Below are positions 45,612-55,324 of a stretch of DNA of 64,000 bases, one piece after another. Each line of letters opens with the position of its first letter. Within the stretch, counting starts at the first letter, position 1. Source of the stretch: an uncultured Roseburia sp. (lineage in GTDB: Bacteria > Bacillota > Clostridia > Lachnospirales > Lachnospiraceae); the NCBI GenBank assembly GCA_947573605.1, contig CANPGM010000001.1:62001-126000 (forward strand). Reading direction: 5' to 3'. Under the pieces are notes generated by a model. The model had not been told where the DNA came from, ran no database searches, and worked only from the letters and a program-made list of their open reading frames with translations. The translations under genes were made by a program, and so were the position numbers.

Positions 45612-46707
45612 AAAAAAGATTTTAGTTGTATTTGGGACAAGGCCGGAAGCGATTAAAATGTGTCCGTTAATTGTCGAATTAAAACAGAGGGAAAAGTTTA
45701 CGGTGATTACCGCCGTTACCGGGCAGCATCGGGAAATGCTGGATCAGGTATTAGAGCTGTTTCATATGATACCGGACTATGATTTAAAGATTATGAAAGC
45801 AGGTCAGCCGTTAGTCGAAGCGCTTACGGCAATCATGAGCGGAGTCAGTGAAATTTTAGACAAAGTAAAACCGGACGTAACATTAGTCCACGGAGACACA
45901 TTGACCGCATACGCGGCGGCCATCGCCTGCTATCTAAAAGGCGTTCCAATCGGTCATGTGGAGGCGGGACTTCGTACCTATAATAAAAAGGAACCGTTTC
46001 CGGAGGAGTTTAACCGCCAGTCGATTGGACTGCTTGCGGATTATCATTTTGCCCCAACGGAGCGGGCAAAGCAAAACCTGATTAGCGAGGGGCGCGGCAG
46101 TCATGTTTATGTGACCGGAAATACGGCGATTGACGCGTTAAAATATACCGTGCGGGGAAATTATACAAGCGCTTATCTGAAAGAGGCGGAGGGGAGGAAG
46201 CTTATTTTAGTTACGCTGCACAGGCGGGAAAACTGGAACGAGCCGCTCAGAAATATCTTTCGTGCGCTGCAAAGGATTCTGGATGAAAACAGAGAACGGA
46301 TATTCGCGTTATATCCCATGCATAAAAATCCCCAAATCAGAGAAATTGCAAAAGAACTGTTAGGCGGCTGCGAAAATATAAGGCTGACAGAACCGCTGGA
46401 TGCGGCGGACTGCCATAATCTTATGGCGAGGTGTTATTTTGTGCTTACAGACAGCGGAGGAATACAGGAGGAGGCGCCGTATTTCGGAAGACCGGTATTA
46501 GTCGCCAGAAATGTGACGGAACGCCCGGAGGGGGTAGAAGCAGGGACACTGATGCTGGTAGGCACGGAAGAGGAAAACGTATATTTGCATATGAAGCAAT
46601 TACTTGAGGATAAAGAGTTGTATCAAAAGATGAGTAAGGCGGCGAATCCGTATGGAGACGGGACGTCATGTAAACAGATAGCGGATATTTTAGAAAGGGA
46701 ACTGTAA
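45604..46707 (+). CDS. wecB: UDP-N-acetylglucosamine 2-epimerase (non-hydrolysing)
   Basis: A 367-residue GT-B-fold epimerase with FGTRPEAIKMCPLI, AVTGQHREMLDQ, LVHGDTLTAYAAA, VEAGLRTYNKKEPFPEEFNR and TDSGGIQEEAPYFGRPVLV. It converts UDP-GlcNAc to UDP-ManNAc, used either as donor or for oxidation to UDP-ManNAcA. A UDP-ManNAc dehydrogenase-type gene lies 930 bases downstream. Length and motifs are standard. Confidence 0.93.
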   Translation: MAEKKILVVFGTRPEAIKMCPLIVELKQREKFTVITAVTGQHREMLDQVLELFHMIPDYDLKIMKAGQPLVEALTAIMSGVSEILDKVKPDVTLVHGDTLTAYAAAIACYLKGVPIGHVEAGLRTYNKKEPFPEEFNRQSIGLLADYHFAPTERAKQNLISEGRGSHVYVTGNTAIDALKYTVRGNYTSAYLKEAEGRKLILVTLHRRENWNEPLRNIFRALQRILDENRERIFALYPMHKNPQIREIAKELLGGCENIRLTEPLDAADCHNLMARCYFVLTDSGGIQEEAPYFGRPVLVARNVTERPEGVEAGTLMLVGTEEENVYLHMKQLLEDKELYQKMSKAANPYGDGTSCKQIADILEREL

Positions 46708-46730
46708 AAAATCAGTCGAGGGAAACGGAT

Positions 46731-47648
46731 ATGAGTAAAATTTTAGTGACAGGCGGTCTTGGAGTAGTCGGAACACCGTTGACGGAGGAGTTAAGGAAAC
46801 GCGGAAACGAAGTATGGGTATGCGATTTATCGCACAATCATCATCCCAATTATATCAGATGCGACGTCAGTCAGTATCGTCAGCTTGAAAATATCTTTGA
46901 AAAACATACTTTTGATTACGTTTATCATCTGGCGGCGGAGTTTGGAAGATGGAACGGGGAGGATTTTTACGAGAAGGTCTGGATGTCAAACGCAATCGGA
47001 ACGAAAAACATCCTACGCTTTCAGGAAAAATATAAATTTCGTCTGATTCATTTTTCCAGTTCCGAAGTCTACGGCGATTATGACGATGTGATGTACGAAA
47101 AAGTGATGGAGGAAAAGCCGATTAAGCAGATGAATGACTACGCAATTTCGAAGTGGGTCAATGAACTGCAGATTCACAATTCGGAGCTGATGTTCGGAAC
47201 GGAAACGGTGAGAGTACGCCTGTTCAATACCTATGGTCCGGGCGAATATTACAGTCCTTACCGCAGCGTTATCTGTATGTTCTGTTACCGGGCGTTAAAC
47301 CATATGCCGTATACCGTATACACAGGCCATCACAGAACGAATACATATATTGACGACTGTATCCATGCGCTTGCGAATATCTGTACCGGTTTTAAAGCAG
47401 GCGAGGTTTATAATATTGCTTCTTCAGAATATTACGATATTAAGACAATTTCCGATTATGTGCTGAAGGCGGCGGGGCAGACGGACGCATTGGTGACGTA
47501 TAAAGAGTTTGAAAATCAGACGACTGTCGATAAAAAGGTGGACAATGCAAACGCGGTTCGCGATTTGGGCATGAAAACTACCGTGGGACTGGAAGAGGGA
47601 ATTGCAAGAACGGTAGAATGGATGAGGAGAGTATATCATGTTCAATAA
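46731..47648 (+). CDS. NAD-dependent nucleotide-sugar epimerase/dehydratase
   Basis: A 305-residue extended SDR with KILVTGGLGVVGTPLTEEL for NAD, HFSSSEVYGDYDD, YAISKWVNE (Tyr and Lys three apart) and VRLFNTYGPGEYY. It sits between the 2-epimerase and dehydrogenase genes and overlaps the latter by 11 bases. Possible reactions include 4-epimerisation or dehydration of a UDP-HexNAc; sequence alone does not decide. Confidence 0.82.
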   Translation: MSKILVTGGLGVVGTPLTEELRKRGNEVWVCDLSHNHHPNYIRCDVSQYRQLENIFEKHTFDYVYHLAAEFGRWNGEDFYEKVWMSNAIGTKNILRFQEKYKFRLIHFSSSEVYGDYDDVMYEKVMEEKPIKQMNDYAISKWVNELQIHNSELMFGTETVRVRLFNTYGPGEYYSPYRSVICMFCYRALNHMPYTVYTGHHRTNTYIDDCIHALANICTGFKAGEVYNIASSEYYDIKTISDYVLKAAGQTDALVTYKEFENQTTVDKKVDNANAVRDLGMKTTVGLEEGIARTVEWMRRVYHVQ

Positions 47649-48828
47649 AAAGATATGCGTCGTAGGTATTGGGTACGTCGGACTGCCGTGCGCCCTTATG
47701 CTTGCCGCAAACGGCTGTACGGTTGCGGGATTTGATACGGACGAACAGAAAGTCCGGGAACTGAACGAAGGAAAGACAAAGCTGGAAAAGGAGCTGCAGG
47801 CGGTATTTGAAACAGAGGAAGCGCACCGGAATTTTAGCGCTTCTACAAAACTGCAGGAGGCTGATATTTTTGTTATTGCGGTTCCAACGCCGATTGACGA
47901 GGACAGGAAAACGGCGGATCTGGCCGCGCTGAAAGCCGCAGTAAAAAGCGTGGCGTCTGTGATTAGAGAAGGTAATCTTGTGATTGTCGAGTCTACGGTG
48001 CCGCCGCTGACAATGAAAAATACCGTGATACCGATTTTTACGGAAAGCGGGGTTGACTGTGGAAAAATATTTCTGGCTCACTGTCCGGAACGCCTGCTGC
48101 CGGGAAATGTGGTGAGGGAGATTACTTATAACAACCGTATTATCGGGGGATATACGCCGGAGGCGGCGGAGCTTGCGGCAGATATGTACCGTTTATTTGT
48201 AAAAGGAAATATCAGCCTTACAGACGATACGACGGCTGAAATGTGCAAGCTGATGGAAAATACTTACCGCGACGTAAACATTGCGCTGGCGAATGAGTTA
48301 AGCGAAGTATGCCTGGCTCTTGGGATTGACGTAGAGGAGGCTATTGATCTTGCGAACCTTCATCCGAGGGTTAATTTACTGAAACCGGGAATCGGCGTGG
48401 GCGGGCATTGTCTGCCGATCGACCCCTGGTTTATACATGAGGTTTCGCCGTATAACAGTACGTTAATTAACACGGCGCGCCACATAAACGACGGCCGTCC
48501 GGGAAAGATTGCGGCAATTATAAGGAAGTATGTATCTTCCGATATCTCGCAGAAATTTATCTTACTGGGACAGACCTATAAACCGGAAACAACGGATATC
48601 AGAGAAAGCCCCGCCGCAGAAATATATGAGATTTTAAAAGGGGAGGGGTATTCCGTAACGGCGTACGATAGCGAGGTCGGATCCGGTAAAGCGCTTTTGG
48701 AAGAAATCCGCGGCTGTACGTTTGCTTTTGTTCTGGTGCCGCATAAAAGGATGCTTAAGGAGCTGGAGGAATGTCTGGCGAGGATGAAAGAGACGGGGGA
48801 GCAGATTCCTCAGATCATTTCGTTTTAA
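47638..48828 (+). CDS. wecC: UDP-N-acetyl-D-mannosaminuronate dehydrogenase-type nucleotide-sugar dehydrogenase
   Basis: A 396-residue member of the UDP-glucose/GDP-mannose dehydrogenase family with VVGIGYVGLPCALMLAANG, VIAVPTPIDED, HCPERLLPGN, the catalytic Cys in GVGGHCLPIDPWF and the C-terminal GQTYKPETTDIRESPA. The HCPERLLPG form is typical of the WecC branch, which oxidises UDP-ManNAc to UDP-ManNAcA, and the adjacent 2-epimerase supports that. Related UDP-sugar dehydrogenases cannot be excluded. Symbol is given by similarity. Confidence 0.83.
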   Translation: MFNKKICVVGIGYVGLPCALMLAANGCTVAGFDTDEQKVRELNEGKTKLEKELQAVFETEEAHRNFSASTKLQEADIFVIAVPTPIDEDRKTADLAALKAAVKSVASVIREGNLVIVESTVPPLTMKNTVIPIFTESGVDCGKIFLAHCPERLLPGNVVREITYNNRIIGGYTPEAAELAADMYRLFVKGNISLTDDTTAEMCKLMENTYRDVNIALANELSEVCLALGIDVEEAIDLANLHPRVNLLKPGIGVGGHCLPIDPWFIHEVSPYNSTLINTARHINDGRPGKIAAIIRKYVSSDISQKFILLGQTYKPETTDIRESPAAEIYEILKGEGYSVTAYDSEVGSGKALLEEIRGCTFAFVLVPHKRMLKELEECLARMKETGEQIPQIISF

Positions 48829-48858
48829 CGCATACCGCGTGGAAAGGCGGAGAATTAC

Positions 48859-50028
48859 ATGGAAGAAATACTGATTGTCGCCAATAATCGTTTTCCGTTA
48901 TCTTATGCGGCGACGACAAGAGTATATATGCTGTGCAGACTGTTTCAATCGCTGGGCTATGAAACGACTGTATTTATTACGAATGTAAATGAAAATAAGC
49001 GGTTTCATTTGAAAGAAGAAAATATTTACTGCAGATGGTTTGCGGATGAGGGGAAGGGCCCGGCACGCTTTTTCAGAGAAAATAAAAGAATGATAAAAGC
49101 CGTGCAGAAGAGAAAAAACCTCAGATATGTGATTCTGTATCAGGAGATATTATTTCAGACGGCGTCATTAATCAGAACGGCTTCTGAATACGGGTTTGAG
49201 GTAATCGCTTATTTTGACGAATGGTATGAATGGGGGAAACTCTACGGAAGAAATTTTTTAAGCGAGTATGCGGAGATGGCTTGCATTCGCATTTCCGAGT
49301 ATTTTACCGCCCGTAAAATAAGAAAAAAAATTGTAATCAGCCGGGGATTAAAACGATTTTATAAAAGAGACGACTGCCTGCTGCTGCCAGCATTTGTCGA
49401 TTTGAGAGAAGGAATATGGGAAAAGGAAACTTTTAGCTGCGATGACCGGATTAGAATCTTATACGCGGGCTGGCCGGGGAACAGAGATAATTTAAGACTG
49501 CTTGCGGAAGCGGTGGATGAACTTCCGGCGGAGAAGAAAAATCGGTTTTTGGTTCGGATTTTTGCATATAAAACGACAGAAGAGGATTTGCGGGCGCATA
49601 TACCGGATTTTGACAGGATTCGGAGAGAAAACAGAGGAATCGTTGAATTTTGTGGAGAAGCAGAGCGGGAACAGATCATCAGGGAGACGAAGAGCGCGGA
49701 TTTTTCTTATTTGCTTAGAGAGGACAAATGGACAAATAACGCCGTATTTTCAACGAAAGTAGGGGAAAGCCTGGCGTCGGGCACGCCGATGTTTGCCAAC
49801 TGCACAAGTGATATCGGATATTATATCAAAGACGGGTTTAACGGAGTTTTGATTGATTCCATGTCAAAGGAAGCGGTAAAACGGGGTCTTGATAAAATAC
49901 TTGGACTGAGTAAAGAAAAACGTATGAGAATGAGAAAGAACGCGTATGCGACGGCTGAAAAATTTTTTGATTATCGTAAGTATGCGGAACAAACGAAAAA
50001 ATTTTTAGAACGCAAACCGGTACAATAA
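48859..50028 (+). CDS. Glycosyltransferase, GT4-like (GT-B)
   Basis: A 389-residue cytosolic protein with a GT4-like N-terminal domain (FPLSYAATTRVYMLCRLFQSLGYE) and a donor domain with IRILYAGWPGNRDNLRLLAEA, FSTKVGESLASGTPMFA and NGVLID near the end. The canonical EX7E is not obvious, although VGESLASGTP occupies its place. It follows the dehydrogenase by 30 bases with AAGGCGGAG as ribosome site. Specificity unknown. Confidence 0.7.
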   Translation: MEEILIVANNRFPLSYAATTRVYMLCRLFQSLGYETTVFITNVNENKRFHLKEENIYCRWFADEGKGPARFFRENKRMIKAVQKRKNLRYVILYQEILFQTASLIRTASEYGFEVIAYFDEWYEWGKLYGRNFLSEYAEMACIRISEYFTARKIRKKIVISRGLKRFYKRDDCLLLPAFVDLREGIWEKETFSCDDRIRILYAGWPGNRDNLRLLAEAVDELPAEKKNRFLVRIFAYKTTEEDLRAHIPDFDRIRRENRGIVEFCGEAEREQIIRETKSADFSYLLREDKWTNNAVFSTKVGESLASGTPMFANCTSDIGYYIKDGFNGVLIDSMSKEAVKRGLDKILGLSKEKRMRMRKNAYATAEKFFDYRKYAEQTKKFLERKPVQ

Positions 50029-50055
50029 GAGACTGCAAGGAAGGAGTGTTATGCG

Positions 50056-51312
50056 ATGCGGGTAATGTGGATTTGCAATCTTCCGATTCCGCTGACGAAG
50101 ACGCTGAAGTCGCAGGAGAGCAAGGCGTTTGGCGGATGGATGACGGCGATGGCAAAGCAGTTATGTGAAAATACAGAAATTGAGCTTGGTATCTGCTATC
50201 CGCAGAGCAGGGACAGGCGTCTTTTAAGAGAAAATCGGGATAAAATCAGGTTTTATGGTTTTTTTGTGCGAAACCGTTTTTTGTATGACGAAAATGCATA
50301 CCGGGCGCTGAAAAGGATTCAAAACAGTTTTCAGCCGGACGTTATACATTTATTTGGCACGGAGTTTCCCCATTGCTTATCCGCGATGAAATTAAATCCT
50401 TCCAGAACATTAATCAGCATTCAGGGATTATTGGGAATTTACGCGCGGCATTATTTCGGAGGGCTGCCTGCATCGCTGGTTCTGCCGAAGTCTTTTTCAC
50501 TTATGAGAAGAGGCGGAAGTCCGGTTTACAATGATATGGAAGAGATGAAAAACCGTGGCCGCTATGAAAAAGCGGCGCTGAAACAGGCGCGGTATGTTAC
50601 GGGACGCACGGACTGGGATTACGCATGCGTAAAAAATATAAATCCGAATGCAGCCTATTTTAAATGCAACGAAATATTAAGAGAAAGCTTTTACGGGTGC
50701 GACTGGGATTATAAGAACTGCAGAAAGTATTCGATTTTTATCAGCCAGGCGGATTATCCGGTGAAAGGGTTTCATATTTTCCTTAAGGCGTTAGCTATTT
50801 TAAAAAAGAAATATTCGGATATAAAGGTCACGGTGGCCGGTACGCCGTTAAATCTGGAAAAACCGGGTAAGGGAACGTATGACAGTTATATCAGGAAACT
50901 GATAGAAAAATATCGGCTGGAGAAAACGATTGTATTTACAGGACTGCTGGACGAAAAACAGATGCGGGATCAATTTTTAAAGACAAATGTGTTTGTCATG
51001 CCCTCTCTGATTGAAAATTCGCCGAATTCGCTTGGAGAGGCAATGCTTATGGGGGTTCCCTGTGTGGCGGCGAATGTCGGAGGTACGAATAATATGCTGG
51101 AGCACGGCGTGGAAGGCTATCTATATCAGGTAGATGCTGATTACATGATGGCCTATTATATCGAACAGATTTTTGAACATCCGTCTGTCGCTCGGCATTT
51201 CTCCGAGCGCGCGAAAAAAAGGGCGGCAGTTACGCATGACAGAGAAAGAAATGTACGGACGTTGCTGGATATCTATACAAAGATTGAAAATGTCGTTGAG
51301 TGCCAGAGATGA
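50056..51312 (+). CDS. Glycosyltransferase, GT4 family
   Basis: A 418-residue GT-B enzyme with FQPDVIHLFGTEFPHCL, FISQADYPVKGFHIFLKAL opening the donor domain, FVMPSLIENSPNSLGEAMLMGVP (EX7E-like, E-N-S-P-N-S-L-G-E) and HGVEGYLYQ. It lies at the head of a run of four glycosyltransferases and modifying genes with short gaps, and has AAGGAGTG before its ATG. The sugar is not identifiable. Confidence 0.85.
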   Translation: MRVMWICNLPIPLTKTLKSQESKAFGGWMTAMAKQLCENTEIELGICYPQSRDRRLLRENRDKIRFYGFFVRNRFLYDENAYRALKRIQNSFQPDVIHLFGTEFPHCLSAMKLNPSRTLISIQGLLGIYARHYFGGLPASLVLPKSFSLMRRGGSPVYNDMEEMKNRGRYEKAALKQARYVTGRTDWDYACVKNINPNAAYFKCNEILRESFYGCDWDYKNCRKYSIFISQADYPVKGFHIFLKALAILKKKYSDIKVTVAGTPLNLEKPGKGTYDSYIRKLIEKYRLEKTIVFTGLLDEKQMRDQFLKTNVFVMPSLIENSPNSLGEAMLMGVPCVAANVGGTNNMLEHGVEGYLYQVDADYMMAYYIEQIFEHPSVARHFSERAKKRAAVTHDRERNVRTLLDIYTKIENVVECQR

Positions 51313-51328
51313 GAGGGGAGCATATATA

Positions 51329-52210
51329 ATGGAAAGAAATGTAAGCGTAATTATTCCCAGTTACAATCGCGCGCATGTGTTGGAGAAAACGATTCCGTCC
51401 TACATACAGGAGGTAACGTTAGAAGTTATTATTGTGGACGACGGTTCTGCAGATGAAACGAGAGAACAGGTGAAAAAGCTGCACGAAAAGTTTGGCGTTG
51501 TAAAATATGTCGGATTCAAACAGCATATGGGTCTTCCCCATGCAAAAAACCTCGGGGTAAAGAAAGCAAGCGGCAAATATATTTTTTTCGGAGATGACGA
51601 CGCGGTATTGTATCAGGGGACATTGCGTCGGCTGCGCGACGCAATTGAGACTTATCCCGCGGACATTGCAGGGGCAAACGGTTCTTATGCGACGAATCTG
51701 TGGCAGACAGTAAATATGGATAAGTATATTGCAGAGCAATTTACAGAACCGCTGGATACAGACTGCATCGTAGATTTTAATTGCGGGAAATTTAAATACA
51801 ATTTTAAGGTGGAGAAGGTAACAGAAGGCCTTTATATAATGGCCTCTTTTATGATAAAAGCGGAACTTGCAAAAAAATCAAAGTATGATACGGGATATAT
51901 TGGAACAGGAGCAAGAGAGGATATGGATTATCTTCTGCGGCATGCGAAGAAGGGAAGAAGAATGGTGTATGTACCGGATACTTATGAGGTCGATCTCCCG
52001 CGTAACTATACGGAGGGGGGAGGATGCCACGGTATGAGTCAGTGGAAATACTGTTATTATGCGATTCGAAATAGTATTTATTTTCTTAACAGACATTATG
52101 TTTATTTAAAGAAAGAAGGTTACATATCGGTTACAAAAGCAGAAGCTATGTGGAATTATTGCAGACAGTATTTCTATTTATTGTGGCTGAATCTGAAAAA
52201 TAATATTTAG
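51329..52210 (+). CDS. Glycosyltransferase, GT2 family
   Basis: A 293-residue GT-A enzyme with SVIIPSYNRAHVLEKTIPSY, VIIVDDGSADETREQ and the metal-binding FFGDDDAVLY. GAGGGGAG before ATG 51329 sets the start; the frame runs open into the upstream gene without a better site. No membrane helix is present, so it is a soluble or peripheral transferase. Confidence 0.87.
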   Translation: MERNVSVIIPSYNRAHVLEKTIPSYIQEVTLEVIIVDDGSADETREQVKKLHEKFGVVKYVGFKQHMGLPHAKNLGVKKASGKYIFFGDDDAVLYQGTLRRLRDAIETYPADIAGANGSYATNLWQTVNMDKYIAEQFTEPLDTDCIVDFNCGKFKYNFKVEKVTEGLYIMASFMIKAELAKKSKYDTGYIGTGAREDMDYLLRHAKKGRRMVYVPDTYEVDLPRNYTEGGGCHGMSQWKYCYYAIRNSIYFLNRHYVYLKKEGYISVTKAEAMWNYCRQYFYLLWLNLKNNI

Positions 52211-52224
52211 CAGGGAGGAAATAA

Positions 52225-53241
52225 ATGCTATTTATCAGCGTAATTATTCCCGTATTTAACAGAAGGAAATATATTCGCAGGTGTATTGACAGCATTTTAA
52301 AGCAATCGTTTACGGACTATGAAGTGATTGTTGTGGACGATGGGTCATATGACGGAACAGGAAAGATATGCGGCGAGTATGCACGAAAATTTGAAAAAGT
52401 CAAAGTGATCCATCAGCAAAACGGAGGCGTATCAAAAGCGCGCAACAGAGGAATTGCGGCTGCAGAAGGGAAATATATTACATTTATAGATAGCGACGAC
52501 TACATTTTACCCGATTATCTTCAGAAGATAAAGGATGCGCATGACAGGTACGGAGATGAATTTTTATACTGCACTTCTTTTCAGGTGCATACGGAAGATG
52601 GAATCAGATATTATCAGCACAGAAAAACGGCTGATTATACGATAATAAAAGGGAATTTATTCTCTAAACTGATTGCAGAAGGGTTATTTAACACGGTAAT
52701 AAATAAAGTTTATTGTTTAAAACCAGTCAGGGAAAACCTGATAAAATTTCCGGAGGACGTATCGTTAGGAGAAGATTTGATCTTTAATCTGCGTTATTTG
52801 GACAAACAGAAAGAAATACAATTTTTACTTTTAAATAGAAATTATTATCATCAGTGGAGGAAGAAGAGAAATTCATCTCTGGAAAGTGACTGGCGGAATA
52901 ATTATTTTGAAATACAAAAGCTCCTTTTAGAGGAAAAAATCAAGTATTTCAATAAATGGGTTGACGAGGGGAAAATTCCGTCAGATATGAAAAGCAATTT
53001 TTCCGCGTGGTATTTTATCTGTATCAGAGAGAGCGTAGAACATTATTTCACATATTTAAGAAAAAAAGGGCCTGTCCAAATAACCAGGCAAATATGGAAA
53101 ATCAGGCGTTCTCCTGAATTTATGAAGTGCGTACAGTTAAACGGAGCAAAAAAAGGCTTGCTTTTCAGGATTTTATATGATGTATATAAAAAGCAGCGGC
53201 AGGAAGCCGGGATGAGAAAGAGGCGTGATCATAGAAAATGA
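52225..53241 (+). CDS. Glycosyltransferase, GT2 family
   Basis: A 338-residue GT-A enzyme with SVIIPVFNRRKYIRRCIDSI, VIVVDDGSYDGTGKIC, a TFIDSDDYILPDY metal-binding block and SLGEDLIFNLRY, the usual ED acceptor-side motif. CAGGGAGGAAATAA precedes the start. Its TGA overlaps the following deacetylase start as ATGA, suggesting a shared job with that enzyme on an N-acetyl sugar. Confidence 0.88.
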   Translation: MLFISVIIPVFNRRKYIRRCIDSILKQSFTDYEVIVVDDGSYDGTGKICGEYARKFEKVKVIHQQNGGVSKARNRGIAAAEGKYITFIDSDDYILPDYLQKIKDAHDRYGDEFLYCTSFQVHTEDGIRYYQHRKTADYTIIKGNLFSKLIAEGLFNTVINKVYCLKPVRENLIKFPEDVSLGEDLIFNLRYLDKQKEIQFLLLNRNYYHQWRKKRNSSLESDWRNNYFEIQKLLLEEKIKYFNKWVDEGKIPSDMKSNFSAWYFICIRESVEHYFTYLRKKGPVQITRQIWKIRRSPEFMKCVQLNGAKKGLLFRILYDVYKKQRQEAGMRKRRDHRK

Positions 53242-53879
53242 AAATATTGGCAGTTGGAGCACATTTGGACGATATAGAATTAGCCTGCGGAGGAACTCTG
53301 GCAAAGGCAATTGCAAAAGGGCATGACGTGAAAATGATTGTAATGAGTAAGTCCGGTTATACAAATTATGATGGAAGAGTCGTGCGGACGGAGGATGCGG
53401 CAGTAGAAGAAGGAATGCGTGCTGCGCAGGTGCTGGGGGTGAAAGATATAGAAATTCTGGATTATGATACGAAGGATATTCCGTATCACTCATCGGTCAT
53501 AGAAACCCTTGACCACAAAATACAGGAATACAGGCCGGATATTATATTTACGCATTGGATCTTTGACACGCATCAGGCGCATGAAGGCGTTGCAAAGTCA
53601 ACAATCACGGCTGCACGCAGACACAATAATGTATATATGTATGAGCCGATTTATCCGGCGGGACGTTCCTATATGGGCTTCCGCCCTCAGATGTATATTG
53701 ATATTGACGGATATGAGGAGCAGAAGCTGGAGGCATTGAAAATGCATAAAACGGAATATGAAAAGTTTGGAAATCAGTGGATTGAGGGAACGAAAGCAAG
53801 AGCTGCTTACAGAGGCTATGAAATGGGAAAAAAATACGCGGAGGCATTTGAAATTGTAAGGTGTGAGCTGAACCTGTAA
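53238..53879 (+). CDS. PIG-L/LmbE-family deacetylase (copy 2)
   Basis: A 213-residue zinc deacetylase with AHLDDIELACGGT (AHPDD variant), a THQAHEGVAKS second metal region and TAARRHNNVYMYEP. It is coupled to the preceding GT2 gene by a 4-base overlap. Deacetylation of a sugar after transfer, or of its lipid- or nucleotide-linked form, is likely. It is distinct from the member at 22245. Confidence 0.85.
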   Translation: MKILAVGAHLDDIELACGGTLAKAIAKGHDVKMIVMSKSGYTNYDGRVVRTEDAAVEEGMRAAQVLGVKDIEILDYDTKDIPYHSSVIETLDHKIQEYRPDIIFTHWIFDTHQAHEGVAKSTITAARRHNNVYMYEPIYPAGRSYMGFRPQMYIDIDGYEEQKLEALKMHKTEYEKFGNQWIEGTKARAAYRGYEMGKKYAEAFEIVRCELNL

Positions 53880-53920
53880 ATCTTATTATTAATATGTGAT
53901 TTATGTTAAGGAGATATAGG

Positions 53921-54646
53921 ATGGTTGTTACAATACATCAGCCGGAACATCTGCCGTGGCTAGGCTTTTTTAATAAAATGGCGAATGCGGATGAGATCAT
54001 TATTCTGGATAACGTTCAATATCGGAAAAGATATTTTCAAAACAGAAATAAGATTCTGGTAAACGGAAGGGAAAAATATATCGGCGTTCCGGTAAAGCTT
54101 GACCATTATCGGGAAAAAACAATTGCCGATATGGAAATTTACAGGGATGAAGACGTACCCTGGAAAAATAAATATTTAAAAACAATTGAGTATCATTACA
54201 GGCAGCATCCGTATTTTCACGAATATTATCCGTTTTTTGAGAATTTGGTCAGTAAACGGGCAGAGAGCCTTTATGATTTCAATATGGAGATCATCGTTTA
54301 TTTTTCCAGAGAGCTGAAAATTGATACAAAGATAATAAAGGCGTCTGATTTATCACCTGTAGGAAGTAAATCGGATTTGATTCTGGATCTTTCAAAACGG
54401 GCTGGAGCGAATGTCTATTTATCCGGACCGTCAGGCCGTGATTACATGGAGTTAAGTAAGTACAAAGAGGAGAAGGTTGAGGTCTGGTTCAATGATTTCA
54501 AACACCCCCAGTATGTACAGAAGGGAACGGAGGAATTTGTTTCGCATTTATCGGTATTGGACTTATTGATGAATGTTGGCTCAGAGCAGGCCAGAGAAAT
54601 TATTCAAAGCGGAACGGTAATAACAAGGGAGGGAAATTATGAATAA
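53921..54646 (+). CDS. WbqC-family protein
   Basis: A 241-residue protein with the family start VTIHQPEHLPWLGFFNKM followed by DNVQYRKRYFQNRNKI, and the late GPSGRDYMELSKY region. WbqC-like proteins recur in O-antigen and capsule clusters; their reaction is not settled. AAGGAGATA lies before ATG 53921. Its stop overlaps the next start, a methyltransferase-like gene, so the two probably act in sequence on one sugar. Confidence 0.83.
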   Translation: MVVTIHQPEHLPWLGFFNKMANADEIIILDNVQYRKRYFQNRNKILVNGREKYIGVPVKLDHYREKTIADMEIYRDEDVPWKNKYLKTIEYHYRQHPYFHEYYPFFENLVSKRAESLYDFNMEIIVYFSRELKIDTKIIKASDLSPVGSKSDLILDLSKRAGANVYLSGPSGRDYMELSKYKEEKVEVWFNDFKHPQYVQKGTEEFVSHLSVLDLLMNVGSEQAREIIQSGTVITREGNYE

Positions 54647-55292
54647 CAATTTAGAAACCGTTTGGGAACCGAAGAGCGAGAATGTAATAAGAGATATGCT
54701 GGAATTAAAAGAGAAATATGGAATCGGTGAATTTCGTGCGATTGAATTGTTTGGCGGCGACGGGCATACGCTGTCAAATAAAATGGCGGAACAGTGCATA
54801 TCTTTTATCGGTTATGACATTAACCCGGAAAAAGAGGAGGGATTTAAGCAGAATGTTGTAAACGGCGAATTCAGGTGCGGGGATTCAGTGAAATTAATGA
54901 TGACGATGAAGGCGGGAGAGATCGGTACCTTTAATTTGATCAGTACGGATGATCCGATCTGTATTTATGGGGAGGATTACTGCGAGCATTTTGAGATATT
55001 GAATTATGTACACAAGCTGCTTGAAAAAGGCGAGAAAGTATTGTGTGTGTTCCCTGTCGTGCCGAAACCATATAATACGGATAAAGAGGAAAACGGCGCA
55101 TGGATGAAACGCAGAGAGCAGTTTTACAGAACGATGGAAATAAACCTTGACCTTGAAAAGATATTTGCTATATATGACGAGCTTTTTGAAAGTCAAAATC
55201 TGCAGATTTTTGAACGTAAATATACATGCCGGGAGTACAGAAATGGGGTTGACTGGATGTATGAATTCATGTATGTGCTGGAAAAGAAATAA
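54639..55292 (+). CDS. Methyltransferase-like protein
   Basis: A 217-residue protein with a SAM motif I-like AIELFGGDGHTLSNKMA, FIGYDINPEKEEGF as motif II and FNLISTDDPICIYGEDYC around the active side. Similar small proteins accompany WbqC-like genes in glycan loci. Substrate unknown. GGGAGG before ATG 54639; overlaps the upstream gene by 8 bases. Confidence 0.6.
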   Translation: MNNNLETVWEPKSENVIRDMLELKEKYGIGEFRAIELFGGDGHTLSNKMAEQCISFIGYDINPEKEEGFKQNVVNGEFRCGDSVKLMMTMKAGEIGTFNLISTDDPICIYGEDYCEHFEILNYVHKLLEKGEKVLCVFPVVPKPYNTDKEENGAWMKRREQFYRTMEINLDLEKIFAIYDELFESQNLQIFERKYTCREYRNGVDWMYEFMYVLEKK

Positions 55293-55324
55293 CGAAATAG
55301 GAATAGATATGGAGGTAAAATAGT

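Noticed and set aside
45604..46707. NeuC-type hydrolysing epimerase
   Set aside because: The adjacent UDP-ManNAc dehydrogenase-type gene and the standard non-hydrolysing motifs favour WecB/MnaA.
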